From Podochytrium sp. JEL0797 (taxonomy: Eukaryota > Chytridiomycota > Chytridiomycetes > Chytridiales > Chytriomycetaceae), in contig JADGJG010000083.1 of the NCBI GenBank assembly GCA_027596195.1, positions 1 to 48,603 of the forward strand: DNA of 48,603 bases, given 5' to 3'. The translations under genes were made by a program, and so were the position numbers. The notes beneath the pieces are model-generated. The model did not search any database and was not told the DNA's origin. It worked only from the letters and a program-made list of their open reading frames with translations. Position 1 is the stretch's first letter. The number at the start of each line of letters is the position of its first letter. Shown here in pieces: positions 18,521 through 28,856 of this stretch.

Positions 18521-19216
18521 ATGAAACCGTATTCCGCCATTCTCGCGACTCCACGCCTTCATCTCGTACCTCTCGTCCTCAACTTTCGCTACGGCCCGGA
18601 ATGGGAACTCAACTGCATCGTCGCGGCACTGAAATGGGCTGCCGACGCGACCCCGCACATGAACGAAGACGAACAAGAAAACGCCACCACGCGGCAACGC
18701 TGGGCCATTCGTCACGAATCCGCGCGATTCATTGGAATCGTTGAACTCGTGCGTGCTTGTCCAGACGACCGTCTTCCCAGCGTGGAGGAAGAGGAAGGAA
18801 TCGAGGAGTCACCACTCTCAAGCGGCATATCTACCCCGCGTTTGAAATCCACAGGATCGGCGGGCGGATCGTCCCCGTTATCCTCGTCTCCCACTGGCGC
18901 GTGTTCCATTGGCACTTGCGTCCTCCTTAAAGTTAGGATTGACGCGGACCAGGCCGGAAACGGGTACAGCACTGAAGCGGCCAGGTCGGTGCTGATGCAT
19001 GTCTTCAACCACGCCGATTCGAGTGTGACCAAAGTCCAGTCCGTGTTCACGACGGCGTATCCACACAAGAAAACAGCCGAGGCGGTGATGGAGAGACTAG
19101 GGTTCTGTGTTACTGAGCAGGTATCGCCGAGTATGAGACGTAATGGGACGGCGGTGGATGGGTGGACTGTTTGGGAGGTGGATCGGGATGGTTTCATGGA
19201 GCTTTGGGGATCGTGA
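18521..19216 (+). CDS. GNAT N-acetyltransferase, array member 4
   Basis: Intronless, 231 aa, the longest array member. It has the full N-lobe (LATPRLHLVPLVLNFRYG, then LKWAADATPHM and TTRQRWAIRHESARFIG). A long Ser/Gly-rich insert follows (about residues 85-140, with VEEEEGIEESPLSSG). Motif A is IDADQAGNGYSTEAARSVL, then a TAYPHKKTAEAVMERLGF helix and GWTVWEVDRDGFMELW. Length and intact motifs suggest an active enzyme. With member 1 it shares the full N-lobe and the upstream TTTTTGGTGGCTGC element, so these two look like the older lineage of the array. Confidence 0.85.
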   Translation: MKPYSAILATPRLHLVPLVLNFRYGPEWELNCIVAALKWAADATPHMNEDEQENATTRQRWAIRHESARFIGIVELVRACPDDRLPSVEEEEGIEESPLSSGISTPRLKSTGSAGGSSPLSSSPTGACSIGTCVLLKVRIDADQAGNGYSTEAARSVLMHVFNHADSSVTKVQSVFTTAYPHKKTAEAVMERLGFCVTEQVSPSMRRNGTAVDGWTVWEVDRDGFMELWGS

Positions 19217-19451
19217 CTTGACGCGTTCTCTCATTCTTTCTTTATCGTTATAATAAGTATATTAATATCAGTGGAAAATACCAAATAAAAATAGCAGTGC
19301 ATCTAATTCTTGGGGAGGAAAAGAGAGAGGAAGTGGGCAAGCTGTACACGCTCCAAGGCAATCAAATTCAGCAATCAAAATTCAAATGCATTCCCATTAT
19401 TATATATATGTATCTTCTTTCTTGTACACGAGTCTTTACAATGCATCAACA

Positions 19452-20060
19452 CTACGACGTCCACAACTCTGCGAACGCGTTCCGCTCAATCACCCACACG
19501 GTTCCATTCCCAGCTTTGAGGTTACGGTCCTTTACAAACCCGATCCGTTCGAGAAGCGCCTCCGCACATTTTCTGTGAGGGTGTTGCGTTTGGACAGCCG
19601 ACTCAACACGTGTTGCTGTCGTCGAAGCGAACAAATGCCTCAACACGGCCTTGACGGCTTCGAACGAGAAGCCCTTTCCAATATGTCCTGGCGCCGTGAC
19701 GATTCGCAGCTGTAGACAGTCGGAGACATCGGCATGTAGCGTCGCGCAGCTCTGGCGGGTTTCTTCATCGAGCGGGTCATTGTCGGGTCGAAACGCTTCG
19801 ATCCCTGAAACCTCGACGACCCCGGCGTATTCCGTACGTGTTTTCCCCGGTTCGCTAAACACCCACGCGAGGTTCGAGGCGAAGACGGTGTGTCCGTGTG
19901 CTTCAGACATCCAAGCACGTGCCGATTCGGTTTCTTGCGCAAGACTCTTGTGGCTGTGTGTGTGGTCCTCTTGGTTGGGGGTGGAGATCGGAATGAGAAC
20001 GAGGCGGGGAGTGGTGAGGCGGGCATGGACTGGGAGTTGCTGCGGCGAAGACAGGCGCAT
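19452..20060 (-). CDS. GNAT N-acetyltransferase, array member 5 (opposite strand)
   Basis: Intronless, 202 aa from the Met at 20060 (MRLSSPQQLPVHARLTTPR); the frame is open to a Met at 20117. The later start is preferred because a TATAAAA at 20125-20119 sits about 60 bp upstream of it and only 2 bp from the earlier one. It has LTTPRLVLIPIS, a TEYAGVVEVSGIEAF strand, motif A TAPGHIGKGFSFEAVKAVL, AEALLERIGFVKDRN and the ending GTVWVIERNAFAELW. It lacks the Ser-rich insert in the same form and is the most divergent member, convergent with member 4. Confidence 0.82.
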   Translation of the reverse strand: MRLSSPQQLPVHARLTTPRLVLIPISTPNQEDHTHSHKSLAQETESARAWMSEAHGHTVFASNLAWVFSEPGKTRTEYAGVVEVSGIEAFRPDNDPLDEETRQSCATLHADVSDCLQLRIVTAPGHIGKGFSFEAVKAVLRHLFASTTATRVESAVQTQHPHRKCAEALLERIGFVKDRNLKAGNGTVWVIERNAFAELWTS

Positions 20061-20118
20061 CCGAGTTCCAATAATTTTTTTGTCAGACCAGGCAGGGGGG
20101 TGCTGGTGGCGAAACACG

Positions 20119-20125
20119 TTTTATA
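20119..20125 (-). promoter_or_regulatory. TATA box of GNAT array member 5
   Basis: TATAAAA on the minus strand, about 60 bp upstream of the preferred start codon at 20060. Transcription would then begin near 20090, inside the longer open frame, supporting the shorter protein. Confidence 0.45.
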
Positions 20126-20525
20126 ACCCTGCTTTTTTATTAGTTCCTTTACGAGGGGATAGGTGCGTATTGCTTGTTATCATTTCAGGCCCCGAGTTTC
20201 GTTGTTTCCTACTCACGAAGATGCAGAACCATGCCAAGCTGCCCATATTGGCGACCACGTGTCCAATTCGTGACCAAACCTTTTAAGTTCAGAGCGCTCA
20301 CCTCCAAGGAATCAATTCGTTATCCCATTTCATGTCAAGGATCATGCCGTTGATTCGCGTTGCAATTCGAGTACGAGTGGGAGCGCGTTTCTGCATTACC
20401 AAAACAACGTGTATCATTCGCGCTCAATTACGTACCCTCCCTTCTTACCGAATCACGTTCACTGATATTTCTAGAGTGCGCCTCAAGTGCGCATCCTTTT
20501 TTCCAAAAGTATTTAACCTCCTGAA
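20126..20525. other. Divergent promoter region, GNAT member 5 / DOM34
   Basis: A 400-bp spacer with no supported gene. It must hold the DOM34 promoter. Short ORFs here lack any family similarity. Confidence 0.55.
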
Positions 20526-22216
20526 ATGAAGCTGGTCAAGAAAGACATTGATGCGAAGGACGGCAGCGGCTTCGTGACGCTGATTGCCGAGGAAGCCGAG
20601 GACATGTGGCACGCCTACAATCTTGTCCTCGCGGGAGACACGCTGAAGGGATCAACCATCCGGTAACGCCCCGTTGTGATCTGAAGGCCGAGATTTCGAG
20701 TCAAACTACTTACTGAGCCATTGTCTGCAACAGTCGAGTCGTTACCGAAACTGTGACCGGATCCACAGACAAATCATCGGTTCGAATGACACTCACAATC
20801 AAAGTCGTTTCGGTCGAATTTGACACACAAGCGTGCGTCATGAGAGTGAACGGGAGGAACGTGGTTGAAAACAAATACGTCAAGGTACCTATTTGCACTG
20901 GCCCGGCTTTCGTGAAGCAGTTTTGGATCTGAAACTTGGGGCCTCGTTTCTTTTTTCAGTTGGGCGGTTACCATACGTTGGATCTCGAGCTTCACAAGCC
21001 ATTCACGATTACAAAGGAATGCTGGGACTTGATTGCATTTGATCGAATTCAACAGGCCTGTGATGTGGCGGCGAGAGCTGAAATCGCGGCGATTCTGCTG
21101 GTTCGTATTTGTCTCCTCGCCTCGAATTAGTCACGGCACCAATCCTACCGCATTGTAGGAAGAAGGACTCGCAACACTCTGTCTCGTCACAGCCAGTATG
21201 ACCCTCGTTCGCGGCCGCATAGAAGTGAATGTGCCGAGAAAGCGAAAGGGAAGCTCGGGACACGAAAAGGGAATGAAACGCTTCTTTGAACAATGTTATC
21301 AAGCGATTCTCAAGTCGGTTGATTTCGAGGTTGTCAAGGTCTTGATTGTCGCAAGTCCTGGGTTTTACAAGGTTTGGACTTCGTTGGAAGGAGCTGTTGA
21401 CGCGTGTGCCAAAACTGAATGTGGTTTCTTGTCTGCCAGGACCAACTATTGGAGTATATGAAGCAGCAAGCCATCCAAACGGAAAACAAACCGTTCTTGC
21501 AGTTTCTGCCGAAACTGTTGTTGATTCATTGCTCCAGCGGGCAAAAGCACGCGTTGGGCGAGGCTCTTCAAGATGTTGGCGTGCAATCGCGGTTGGAAGA
21601 CACGAAATTCGCTGTCGAAGTACGAGCATTGGCCAAATTTTTCGAAATGTTATCCAGAGACCCCGATCGCGCGTTTTACGGTTTCAAGTGAGTCGGGGAT
21701 TGGAGGCGCTTTCTTGTGACTGATTTTCCTCGCAAGGCACGTGGAAATGGCGGCAGAAAAGGGCGCGATTGGAACTCTGCTGCTTTCGGACGATCTGTTC
21801 AGGTAAACTTCATTACGCCAAGTTTCCAAATTTGCTCACATCTTTCCAAAAAACAGATCGAATGATATTGCAACGCGTAAAAAGTACATTGCCCTTGTGG
21901 AACACATAAAATCCACCGGCGCCGCCGTCATGATCCTATCGTCTCTCCACACATCGGGTGAGCAGTTGAAAAACTTGACGGGGATCGCTGCGATTCTGAA
22001 TTTCCCCTTGCCCGAGTAAGTCTTGTTTCCCTGCTCTTCTTCTTTCTCAATGGACATGACTGATTCCCATGAAAATGCAGCTTGGAAGACGAAGCGGAAC
22101 TTGCGGAAGACGAGGAAAAGAAGCGGATGGAAGAGGAGGAGGATATTTTGGACGCCATGCCCGAAGGTGGAAACCGTGCGCGCGAGGATGCTTTCGATTT
22201 TGAAGACATGATGTGA
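20526..22216 (+). CDS. DOM34: Dom34/pelota ribosome-rescue factor
   Basis: eRF1-like protein that, with Hbs1, enters the empty A site of stalled ribosomes and triggers subunit splitting (no-go and non-stop decay). Eight exons: 20526-20662, 20734-20884, 20960-21100, 21159-21371, 21440-21687, 21737-21802, 21857-22015 and 22081-22216; 1251 nt, 416 aa. Domain 1 begins MKLVKKDIDAKDGSG with EDMWHAYNLVLAGD and STIRVVTETVTG, then VKLGGYHTLDLELH. Domain 2 contains EEGLATLCLVTASMTLVR and IEVNVPRKRKG, then FDFEVVK-type VDFEVVKVLIVASPGFYK. Domain 3 has EVRALAKFFEMLSRDPDR, AFYGFKHVEMAAEKGAI and LLLSDDLFR, SSLHTSGEQLKNLTGIAAI. There is no GGQ, as expected for pelota. The C-terminus is acidic (EDEEKKRMEEEED). 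Length is slightly above the usual 385 aa. Confidence 0.96.
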
Positions 22217-22527
22217 TCATTAATAAATGCCGCTCAGTTCTGCTCGGCGGCTTTCTTAAGTTGAAGCAGAAATCGCGCGGTAATTTGAAGTTTCTATATG
22301 GTTGTCGGAAACGGAAACGGAACACTGTGGCGGTTTCGGACGCGAAGATCTTGATTTTTCATATTCGTGAAACTCAAGCAGAAGACGAACGTTCGATTGT
22401 GAAGCTTGGGGTTGGATTGGGGGGATATAATTTTCAAATGATGGCCCCTTAGACTTCTTGAAATTAAATTTGGCAATTATATATGAGGCCAAACTTTATA
22501 GAATAATCATAGACTAACAAAAAGCAA

Positions 22528-24575
22528 TTACACGTCTTCGCCCTCCCCGCTCTTCCTCTTCAACCCCTTCATCTCATCCTTCACAAACAACGCACAGACA
22601 ATCACCAACCCCACCACAGGAACCAAACACAAAAACGCAATCCGAAACGCGTCGACAAACTCCCCCTTCAACAACCCCAACGCTTTTTCAGCTCCAGGAA
22701 CCCCACTCCCCACCAACCCCTTCAACACGGTCAGAGCAACAAGAGGCTGCGACAAGTCCTGCCCTTGTAGGCCCGGTAGACTTGCCAAGGTGGCGAGATA
22801 TGCCGATAAGGAAGAATTCGCAGCGACAGCATTCGAAAACAGATTGTTGAAAATGGTGCCAATAAGGGCGATCCCGAAAGCTCCGCCAAAGCCGAAGAAC
22901 ATGTTGGAAATTGCTGTGACTGAGGCAACTTGGAGAGGCTTGACAGAAGCTTGAACCCCAAGGATTCGGGTTTCTTCACGCGTGAACCAATGTAAAATGG
23001 GTTAGAAAAATTAACAATTTTAATGGCGTCTAAAAACTCACGCAGCAATGACCCTGTCCCAAGGCCAAACACAATTAAGTACACAATCTGCAGGGCAAGT
23101 GGCGTGGATTCCGAGAACATGGAGATCAAAAAAGCCCCGACAATCATGAGCACAGGGCCAACATAAAGGAATGGCACAAACGAGAGGAATTTTTGCACAT
23201 ATATTCCTGAAAGAATGGTCATCATAACAGCGGCAAGCGCGTTGGGGAGTTGCTGGAGTCCAGCAGCGGTGGGCGACATGTCATTGACGAATTGGAAGAA
23301 GAGCCTTTTTTTGGAAACGAACATATCCGCGTGAGACTCAATTTCCGAATGCGAACCATCAGCGAAGAATACGAAGAAAAATAGAGCACTCACGAAACAT
23401 AGTAAATGGCTGCAAAAAACCCTGCCGAAAACAGCAACGCCACAAGCAACAAAGGAAACACGCTTTGGTTCACAAACAACTCCAACGGGATCATCGGATG
23501 CTTGCTCCGCGTCTGCCACCAGATCGTAAACGCGATCAAAAACGGCGCGAGAGCAAAAGAGACAAGCACTTGCGCACTGTTCCACGCCCAGACTGTTCCT
23601 CCATTCTGAATCGGAAGCAAAAGCGCCGTCACTGTGGCCATGATGGCCGCGGTCCCAATCAAATCAATCTTGTTGAATTTCTGTAACAAGGTGCCCTCCG
23701 GGATCGGCATGTGTATGAACATGAAGACAGCAAGCAAGAAAGCACCGCCCGGGAGGTTGATGTAAAAGCACCACCGCCAGTTGAGCTTGTCACTGAGCAC
23801 TCCTCCAATCACAGGCCCTAGAATTGAGCCGACACCGAAAATGGCGCCAAAGATTCCCTGGTAGACACCTGTCGCGAAAACCGCGGGAAAAGCTGCGATC
23901 AGTGACCCCTTATCATGCAAAAATGGTGCCGCCGTGCTTTCGACTTGGCACGCAAAACGCGTGACCAATTTCGGAGATAATATCCCAACGCTCGCCCGCC
24001 ACTCACCTCTGTCTTTCAGGGACACGATATCCGATATCAAGATTGTAGACAAGGAGAAAAGACCCCCCACCCCAAATCCAGCGACAGCGCGGCTCGCAAT
24101 CAACATCTCGATAGACGTGGATGCTCCACACAAAGCCGATCCAATCAAAAACAATGCGATCGCAGCAAGGAAGGGATATTTGCGACCATAAACGTCTGCC
24201 AGCTTGCCATACTAAGATCTCGTGAGTAGGAAGATGGATCCTATCCAGGGGGACTTTTCCGGGGATCCAAAGTCATCAATGATCCTGGGAAGAGCGGAGG
24301 AGACGACGGTTCCATCAATTACGGCCAGCTGGGGTAAACAGTTGATCAGATAATCGGTGGTAACAGCAGAGAACACAAACCAGGAAGGCCGCACCCATGG
24401 AAATGAAAACCAAGGTGAATTGTAGCTTGGAAAGAGGGATCAAGATGATGTCGAGATCCTCCTCGGTAAGACCAGTGCTCTGTGCAGGCTCCTCCTGGGA
24501 AGGACCAGTGCTCTGGGCGGACTCCTCCTTGATAGGAGCTGTGATATCGGCAACAATAAAGGCGGGTTCGTTCAT
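22528..24575 (-). pseudogene. MFS drug:H+ antiporter-like transporter with an in-frame stop
   Basis: Five exons, 24575-24381, 24328-24007, 23868-23394, 23304-23042 and 22973-22528, sum to 1701 nt in one frame. The protein would be a 14-helix (DHA2-type) multidrug or polyamine exporter in the plasma membrane. Motifs: LAVIDGTVVSSALPRIIDD (motif D1), YGKLADVYGRKYP (motif A), ASRAVAGFGVGGLFSL, IFGVGSILGPVIGGVLSD (motif C), NWRWCFYINLPGG and QTRILGVQASVKPLQVA. A TAG at 24214-24212 interrupts it between SIFLLTRS and YGKLADVYG, where about five residues seen in relatives (AFQPL region) are also absent. All splice sites and the rest of the frame are intact, so the lesion is recent, a sequence error, or bypassed. 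The N-terminal tail has a short Glu/Ser/Gly tandem repeat (AQSTG twice). Confidence 0.75.
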
Positions 24576-25586
24576 TAAGCGAGAGAAATATTCCGATAAA
24601 GGCCGGCAAACAAGCCACCAGGCGCCCAGTCTCGATGTTGGCCGGTCAAAAAAATCTGGAGACTAGTGAAACCCGAGGGGCTTCCGGTGCCAATTACATA
24701 CTTCCTCAAAGTGGCGAGCAATTGAAAAACTTGACGGGGGCAGTTCGGCTCGGCGTAGGGTTCGCCTTATACATACACGAAGTAATCATACGCGTATAAT
24801 TTTGATAACAAAAACTAGTGTACGTGTATACTTCTGTTTGACTGGAAGCTTGGTGATTCCGCCCAGCTCAGCCCATCGTTGGGGAAAAGGGCGAGTCGAG
24901 GGGAATCCCAACGGTCACACGTCTTGTGTTCTTTTCCCCACCCACTCCACCTCCTCCACGACCTCCTCCACGACACTGAATCTAAAGCCTGATTTCTTTT
25001 TTTCAGTATGGGTTCTGTTGAGACTCGCGCGCCCCTCTTTAAACTTACCGCTTATAGTAAGGGATTGGTCCCAAAGCTTGATGGCTTCTAGTTGGAGTTG
25101 AACCAGTCTGCAGCGACGTTTGTTTTGTTGGAGAGACTTCGGAAGCGTCTGCAGGAGGTGTGTCACAGGCCATTCGGCTGCACTTTGGTGTGGACGCGAA
25201 TGAGCGTAGGGAATTATGGGTGTGCTAGTTCTGTCTATATTGACAATAAAGGAGGGGAGGAAGTAGAGAGGCGGAGAAGAGAATTAACAATTTCAACGGA
25301 GGGCCAGGGTCATATTGCTCCAGTTTTGATATTGTGCACTATAGACCTTCAGAAAGCCAATGCAAGGCTTTTTTTATTTGGGAAATTGGCAGGAAGCTGG
25401 TACCATTTTATTTTGGGCTTCCAGGAGGGTTTTGAACTGAACTCGATCTAATGGCATGGATCAATCAACTGGATCAAAATCAAATGGATCAAAATGGATC
25501 ATCAAATTCACTCAAGTTCAAATCCCCTTTGAGTATCCACGTGCGCCCAAAAATTTCGTTTCGTTTCACCCACGAAGCGCCGCCCG
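24576..25586. other. Intergenic, gene-poor; small DOM34-derived fragment
   Basis: No gene is supported. At 24715-24738, 23 of 24 bases match DOM34 exon 7 (21960-21983), the part encoding EQLKNLTG, so a tiny copy of that exon lies here. Around 25090-25200 one frame reads LELNQSAATFVLLERLRKRL, which looks protein-like but is not recognised. At 25452-25500 there is a loose GGATCAA-type simple repeat. The right end is the promoter of the next gene. Confidence 0.5.
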
Positions 25587-26553
25587 ATGTCCCATCCACA
25601 ACAGTCCCACCAACGGCCAGGCCAACCCACCCAAGCCGCCCAACGACAATGGGAACACCAAATCCCCATGACCGAACTCACCCCAGCATCCGCCGACACT
25701 TCGATCGACTCTGAAACAGCTTACGTACCGGACCCCAAACGACTCTCCCGCACCAACCTCATCCCCTCCTCCACCGATTCACCTGTTTCAACCTCCGCCA
25801 TGCCCCGAAAAAAGCTCAACGACGGCGCATCCCCTGCAGTTCCTGCACCCCGCCCGAAAAGTCAATTCAGCTCAAGACTCGCACACCTCTACACGAAATA
25901 TTACCGCATCCTACTCATGTGTCATTTCCTCTTCATCCTCTTCAACTGCGGCATCTTGATCCCACTCACATACGTGATCCATCCTTCGGAGATTACGACG
26001 GACTTGGAAGTCGCTTACCAATCCGTCCTGTTTTGTCGATACCTCGCCATCGTATCCGCGTTTCTATACCTATGGACTCTTGTGTTAGTCACGTTTGATG
26101 CAGCAGCGAGGGGAAATGCGAGGCTGTGGCGGGCAGTGTTGGGGGTCAAGAGGCGGGGTTTGTTTTGGTGTTGTTTTGTGGGTGTGAACATGTCGCAGGC
26201 GGTTTTATGGGTTGTAGTGACGGTGTTGTTTTGGCATGTGAATTGGATATGTACGGCGAGGGGGGAGGGGGCCGAGTTGATTCCATTTGGGGTGAGTCCC
26301 CCCGCAGGATTTCCCATTTCGCCACCCCAGGTGCTGACTATGTTTTTGACAGGAAAACTGCAATGAGTTATCAAGTGTATGGTGGTACGCTGCCTTCAAC
26401 GGACTCTCGATTTGTCTGAACCTCGTGCTGCTCGTGATGGAGGAATTCAAACACCTCACGGACGCGAGGGAGGAGGTGATTCGGTATTACACGCGGGACG
26501 TGTATCGCAAGAGTCGGGGACCGCATTTGGCTGGGGTGGGGGTTGTGTTGTAA
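25587..26553 (+). CDS. Four-helix membrane protein with long disordered N-terminus, unknown function
   Basis: Two exons, 25587-26291 (donor GTGAGT) and 26353-26553 (acceptor GACAG), giving 301 aa. Residues 1-105 are hydrophilic, rich in Gln, Pro, Ser and Thr. Four hydrophobic segments follow: ILLMCHFLFILFNCGILIPL, LFCRYLAIVSAFLYLWTLVL, LFWCCFVGVNMSQAVLWVVV and WWYAAFNGLSICLNLVLLVM. A short charged tail (EEFKHLTDAREEVIRYYTRD) ends the protein. No family is recognised. A second start, the Met at codon 28 (MTELTPASADTS), is possible. Confidence 0.7.
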
Positions 26554-26728
26554 AAAAACTAGAGAATAATAAATAGAAGATACACGGTTTTTTGAATTCA
26601 TGTGAACCAGGAGAAGAGAATTGGAATTTAATTTCTAAGGGGGCCCATCAGAAAGTGAACAGAGAGAGAAAGAAAGACAGTGAAATACGACGAAAAACAA
26701 AAATCGGCCGTCCGGACAGCCGAAACCT

Positions 26729-28467
26729 TCACCCCACCGCATTCGAAGCCTGCATCGCAATCTTCAACGCCTCCTCCATCCCTTCCATCCCACTAAACTC
26801 CACATTCTGCCCCTCTCCACCCACACCAATCTCCACACCCCCCTCCTCCCCTCCCTTTCCCCCTTCCCCTTCCGCCTCCTCTTCCTCCTTCTCATAAACA
26901 ACCACCCGCACCGCCTCCAACCCCAACAACGCCTCCTCCGCCGCCTTCACAACCTCCACCGCACTACTCAACACAACCCCCTCCTCATCCGCACCCTGCC
27001 GAAACACAACCACACTCCCCAGCACGCCCTTCATCCGCGCGCTGAGGGTATCAATCCGTTCTAACGATAACACGAGGTCCCGCGCGAGAGACTTGTTGGG
27101 CGAAGAGCGTGCAATCGGGGCCCAGGACCGTGCGATCCCGCGGCCGAGGAAGATGATTTCTTTGGCTGTTTTGATGTAGGTTTGGGTGTGGTGCGTTTGG
27201 AGGGTGGGTGGGAGAGTGTTGGTTGCGCGGCGGTAGAGCGCGGCATGGTGTGTTTGGAGGTCAGAGAGGCGGGTGGTGAGGAGGTGGTGGAGGAGTGTGA
27301 GGTTCGTCATGTCGATGGGTTTTCTGCGGCGTGTGGAGCTTGTGCGGGAGAGGGTTGGGGTTGGGGATGGGGGGCGGGAGGTCGAGACGAGGGTTTCGGA
27401 GTCGAGGTGGAAGTCGTAAGAAAGGACGGAGTGGGTGTCGTTGGTGGAGAAGGCGGTGGGGTTGCGGGGAATGGTGAGGGAGAAGTCGTCTTCGTGGGGG
27501 AAGGAGGGGTCTTCGGGGGTGGAGGGGGGGTATTCTTGGGGCGGGGAAGTTGTTTGTTCGGTTGCATTGGTGATTGGCGAATCGAGGCGTTCTTGATGCT
27601 CGACGGTTGATGGTTCAGGGTCGATGGTGGGAGTTTGAAGGGGGATCATGACCGATTCGCTGGCGGAAAAGGGCTCTTGAACATCCTGGATAGATTCCGG
27701 CAATTCCTCAGATTCTATGAAGTCGAATTGCTCGGTCGATTCGGTCACGCCGGATTCGGTATCTCCCCGAATCAAATTAGAAACGGGTGATTCCGAAATG
27801 GACGCACGTGGGGCGGGTATGAAAGCGGACAAGCCGCGGAATCTAGAAGTCGATGCAGGAGGAGAGTCGGTAGATGACGAGGTGGTAGCAGCCAGGGATG
27901 GATCTGGCGAATCGGAGAGGGCAGAAGCGATAAGGGGGGAATCGGATGATGGATTATTTTCACGCTCTCGACCAGACTCGAAATCGGACGCATCCTTGCG
28001 CGCATTCGCAGTTGGAGAGCGCATTGGGATAGGCAGCATTGTTCTGTTCTTTGGCGTGGCAGAGGTGCCTGGCGAGCGGGACTGGAATGCGGCCACGGAG
28101 TTGCTTCTGCTGAGCGACGGGATGCGCGAGTCTCCGCTGGGCGGAGAAGCGATGGCGCGCGAGGGAGTCAAAGGCAAAGAGGCGCCTTTGTCCTTCGACG
28201 CCACGTGAAGCGGACACCACGCTTCAAACGCAGTGAACGCAAAGCCAGGCTTGTTGCTTTTGCGCTCTTCCTGTTTAACACTAGTCAACAAAGTGCATTC
28301 CTTAACAAAACAGATTCACTCACAACAAGCCCATAGCTCTGCCACTCCTTCGGGTGCAGCCCGTTGCCCTTGGCGGTCTCGTTCTGCGTCTTGCCCAGCC
28401 TGCGCTGGCATGCGGGGCAGCTGGCTCGCGGGTGGTAAGTGGGGACCCGCTTTGCGTGCGGTTGCAT
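26729..28467 (-). CDS. Protein with N-terminal Cys/His motif and C-terminal helical domain, unknown
   Basis: Exon 1 28467-28324 and exon 2 28270-26729 (donor GTGAGT, acceptor AACAG, phase 0) give 561 aa. The N-terminus reads HPRASCPACQRRLGKTQ, then KEWQSYGLV and FTAFEAWCPLHVASKDKG: a C-x2-C pair followed about 45 residues later by C-x2-H, a possible zinc-binding fold. Residues about 80-330 are Ser/Pro/Thr-rich and acidic. The last 180 residues are helical: LTLLHHLLTTRLSDLQTHH, YIKTAKEIIFLGRGIARSW, ARDLVLSLERIDTLSARMKG. This looks like a helical bundle of the kind found in scaffold or adhesion proteins; family not assigned. The first exon has a decayed duplicate at 2713-2790. Confidence 0.68.
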
Positions 28468-28499
28468 GCGTGAAAATCGATGATCCGAAACAAGATTTT

Positions 28500-28811
28500 C
28501 TCGATGCGAATAACCAAGAAGCATTACACCCCCCCGACGAGTCTCCCAAGAGACCTGGTCTCATGCATCTTCAGCTGGGTTCCCCCGAGACAGTATGGAA
28601 GCTCCGAAGACTGTTGAGGGCGTTCCAAGCCGTGATCTCGTCGAAGTCGTTTGCTCTTCAAAACATGGTCCGCTTCGTCCCGCTTCCACACCCCACAGAA
28701 GCTGAATCCTGGGATCCAACGCCAGATGATCTCATTTATCTTGTTGGCCCCGCCACATACCAATCGGAGTATTCTCGCAAGTGGTGGGGAAAGCTGAAAG
28801 TCGTCACTTAG
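28500..28811 (+). pseudogene. F-box part of an F-box/LRR gene, frame-shifted
   Basis: One frame reads TSLPRDLVSCIFSWVPPRQ, an F-box start; one base later the next frame continues VWKLRRLLRAFQAV and SSKSFALQNMVRFVPLP, PDDLIYLVGPATYQS and RKWWGKLKVVT before a TAG at 28809-28811. A single-base lesion in the F-box and the premature stop disconnect it from the LRR frame downstream. It is homologous to the inverted copy at 2.3-2.66 kb and overlaps the divergent promoter and first-exon flank of the gene at 26729-28467. Confidence 0.7.
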
Positions 28812-28856
28812 AGACTCAGCTATGATACATTCCACTGCACAATCCCTTCCGCACTC

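Noticed and set aside
27182..27610. 142-codon ORF antisense to the Cys/His-motif gene, and similar long antisense frames elsewhere
   Set aside because: It is Gly/Val/Glu low complexity produced by the Pro/Ser-rich sense strand; no independent start, splice or family support.
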